Shown here: one piece after another, positions 63,440-64,000 of the stretch | How the letters are laid out: each line of letters opens with the position of its first letter | Position numbering within the stretch: the stretch's first letter is position 1 | Source of the DNA: Baylisascaris procyonis | Lineage: Eukaryota > Nematoda > Chromadorea > Rhabditida > Ascarididae | Assembly (NCBI GenBank): GCA_037389465.1 | Contig: JAZARR010000230.1 | Location: 4,141,501-4,205,500, forward strand | DNA length: 64,000 bases | Reading direction: 5' to 3' | Notes under the pieces: model-generated | Databases searched by the model: none | Seen by the model: only the letters and a program-made list of their open reading frames with translations | What the model was told of the DNA's origin: nothing | Made by a program: the position numbers and the translations under genes

Positions 63440-63783
63440 TGTTAACGAGTAATACTGTGATCTGCATTTGTGTACTGCGCCGTATGCTCACGCTTGTTTG
63501 ATCTTAACGTAATATCTCCCCATGTGTGTTGTGATTTCGCCATACGTTCAGGGCCGCAGCCGATGCTATAAATAGGCTGTGGTCTTGCTCACGGGGTCGT
63601 TGTTGTGTTGCGCTACTCGAGTTGTGTTGACGTCATAAAGGCGTTGTGTTGATTTCCCCTTGTGCCACGTTCTGAATGCTCCAACACGGTCGCAATTGGC
63701 GATCAGGATCGACGACAGCGGTGTGATCGTTGGTAGCCCAATCGACACGCAATATTTTCGAAGCTGTGCGAAATCGACGAACA
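63440..63783 (+). mobile_element. Probable 5' LTR of a retrotransposon
   Basis: The segment starts TGTTAACG and ends CGAACA, so its ends are short inverted repeats of TGTT/AACA type, as LTRs have. A TATA box (GCTATAAATAGG near 63566) lies at a suitable place for a U3 promoter. Bases 63789-63806 (TGGTGTAAGTCCCGAAAC) start with TGG and are a possible tRNA primer-binding site, though I could not match a tRNA. The second LTR is outside the window, so the borders are provisional. Confidence 0.55.
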
Positions 63784-63875
63784 TCCTGTGGTGTAAGTCC
63801 CGAAACGTACTGCGTAAGTCATTTATTCGAGTGCATAGAATAGGGTAAGCCTGCGTGAGGCATTAAAGAGCTGAT

Positions 63876-64000
63876 ATGAGCAATAGAGACTCAACAGCTA
63901 TGGTGCGTGCACCAATAACGGCACACAGAACATTTGACCCCAAAGAAGACCCATGGGACACATGGATTCTTCAGTTTAGAAGTCACTTAGAAATGAATTT
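63876..64000 (+). CDS. Retrotransposon Gag polyprotein, N-terminal fragment
   Basis: An ATG at 63876, about 90 bases after the presumed LTR, opens a frame that runs off the window. Its 41 residues include FDPKEDPWDTWILQFRSHLE, which is the pattern (F-D/N-P...W..W...F...L) at the start of capsid-like Gag regions of Ty3/gypsy-type and related LTR retrotransposons. GC content is higher than in neighbouring genes. The intact start suggests a fairly young copy, but almost all of the element is unseen. Confidence 0.65.
   Translation, partial: MSNRDSTAMVRAPITAHRTFDPKEDPWDTWILQFRSHLEMN

Overview
The window is eukaryotic nuclear DNA. It is AT-rich, full of long (TA)n microsatellites, and its genes are split into short exons with T-rich TTTTCAG-type 3' splice sites and introns of about 90 to 1900 bases. 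Splice-site style, composition and close gene packing suggest a nematode. That is an inference; another invertebrate is not excluded.

Five genes are recognised by protein family. MED31 (9970-12158, +) is followed, with overlapping reading frames, by a CNPY3/4-type canopy protein (12133-14884, +) that ends in the ER-retrieval-like tetrapeptide HIEL. A RYBP/YAF2-type Polycomb adaptor lies at 29847-31924 (+). A mitochondrial-type ACOT9 acyl-CoA thioesterase spans 38229-47084 (+, 12 exons), and an intronless fatty-acid elongase (44273-45046, +) sits wholly inside one of its introns. A sixth, well-supported but unidentified five-exon gene runs on the minus strand from 25568 to 19514. Weaker, exon-level candidates occur at 1402-2272 (-), 48732-49322 (+), 51727-52175 (+), 56753-58500 (+), 59442-59617 (-) and 60752-61053 (+).

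Region by region: 1-9.9 kb has one tentative minus-strand gene, a G-rich tract and otherwise AT-rich noncoding DNA. 10-15 kb holds the MED31/canopy pair. 18-19 kb has a frameshifted non-LTR reverse-transcriptase tail between two (TA)n tracts and, beside it, a perfect 24-bp-arm hairpin. 19.5-25.6 kb is the unknown minus-strand gene. 25.6-29.8 kb appears empty apart from a 38-bp tandem repeat. 29.8-32 kb is RYBP, followed by a decayed LINE (32.1-33.9 kb). 38.2-47.1 kb is ACOT9 with the nested elongase. 47.3-56.4 kb is repeat-rich (GC-rich stem-loop block, dispersed direct repeats, short GCGAAGC palindromes). 56.7-61 kb has GC-richer islands with splice sites. 61.4-63.3 kb holds two inverted copies of a decayed Penelope-like element (GIY-YIG). 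The right edge (from about 63440) is the start of an LTR retrotransposon with the first residues of Gag.

The recognised genes do not form one pathway. They cover transcription (MED31, RYBP), ER folding (canopy) and acyl-CoA/fatty-acid metabolism (ACOT9, elongase). The last two share a locus and handle related substrates. No tRNA, rRNA or CRISPR was found.
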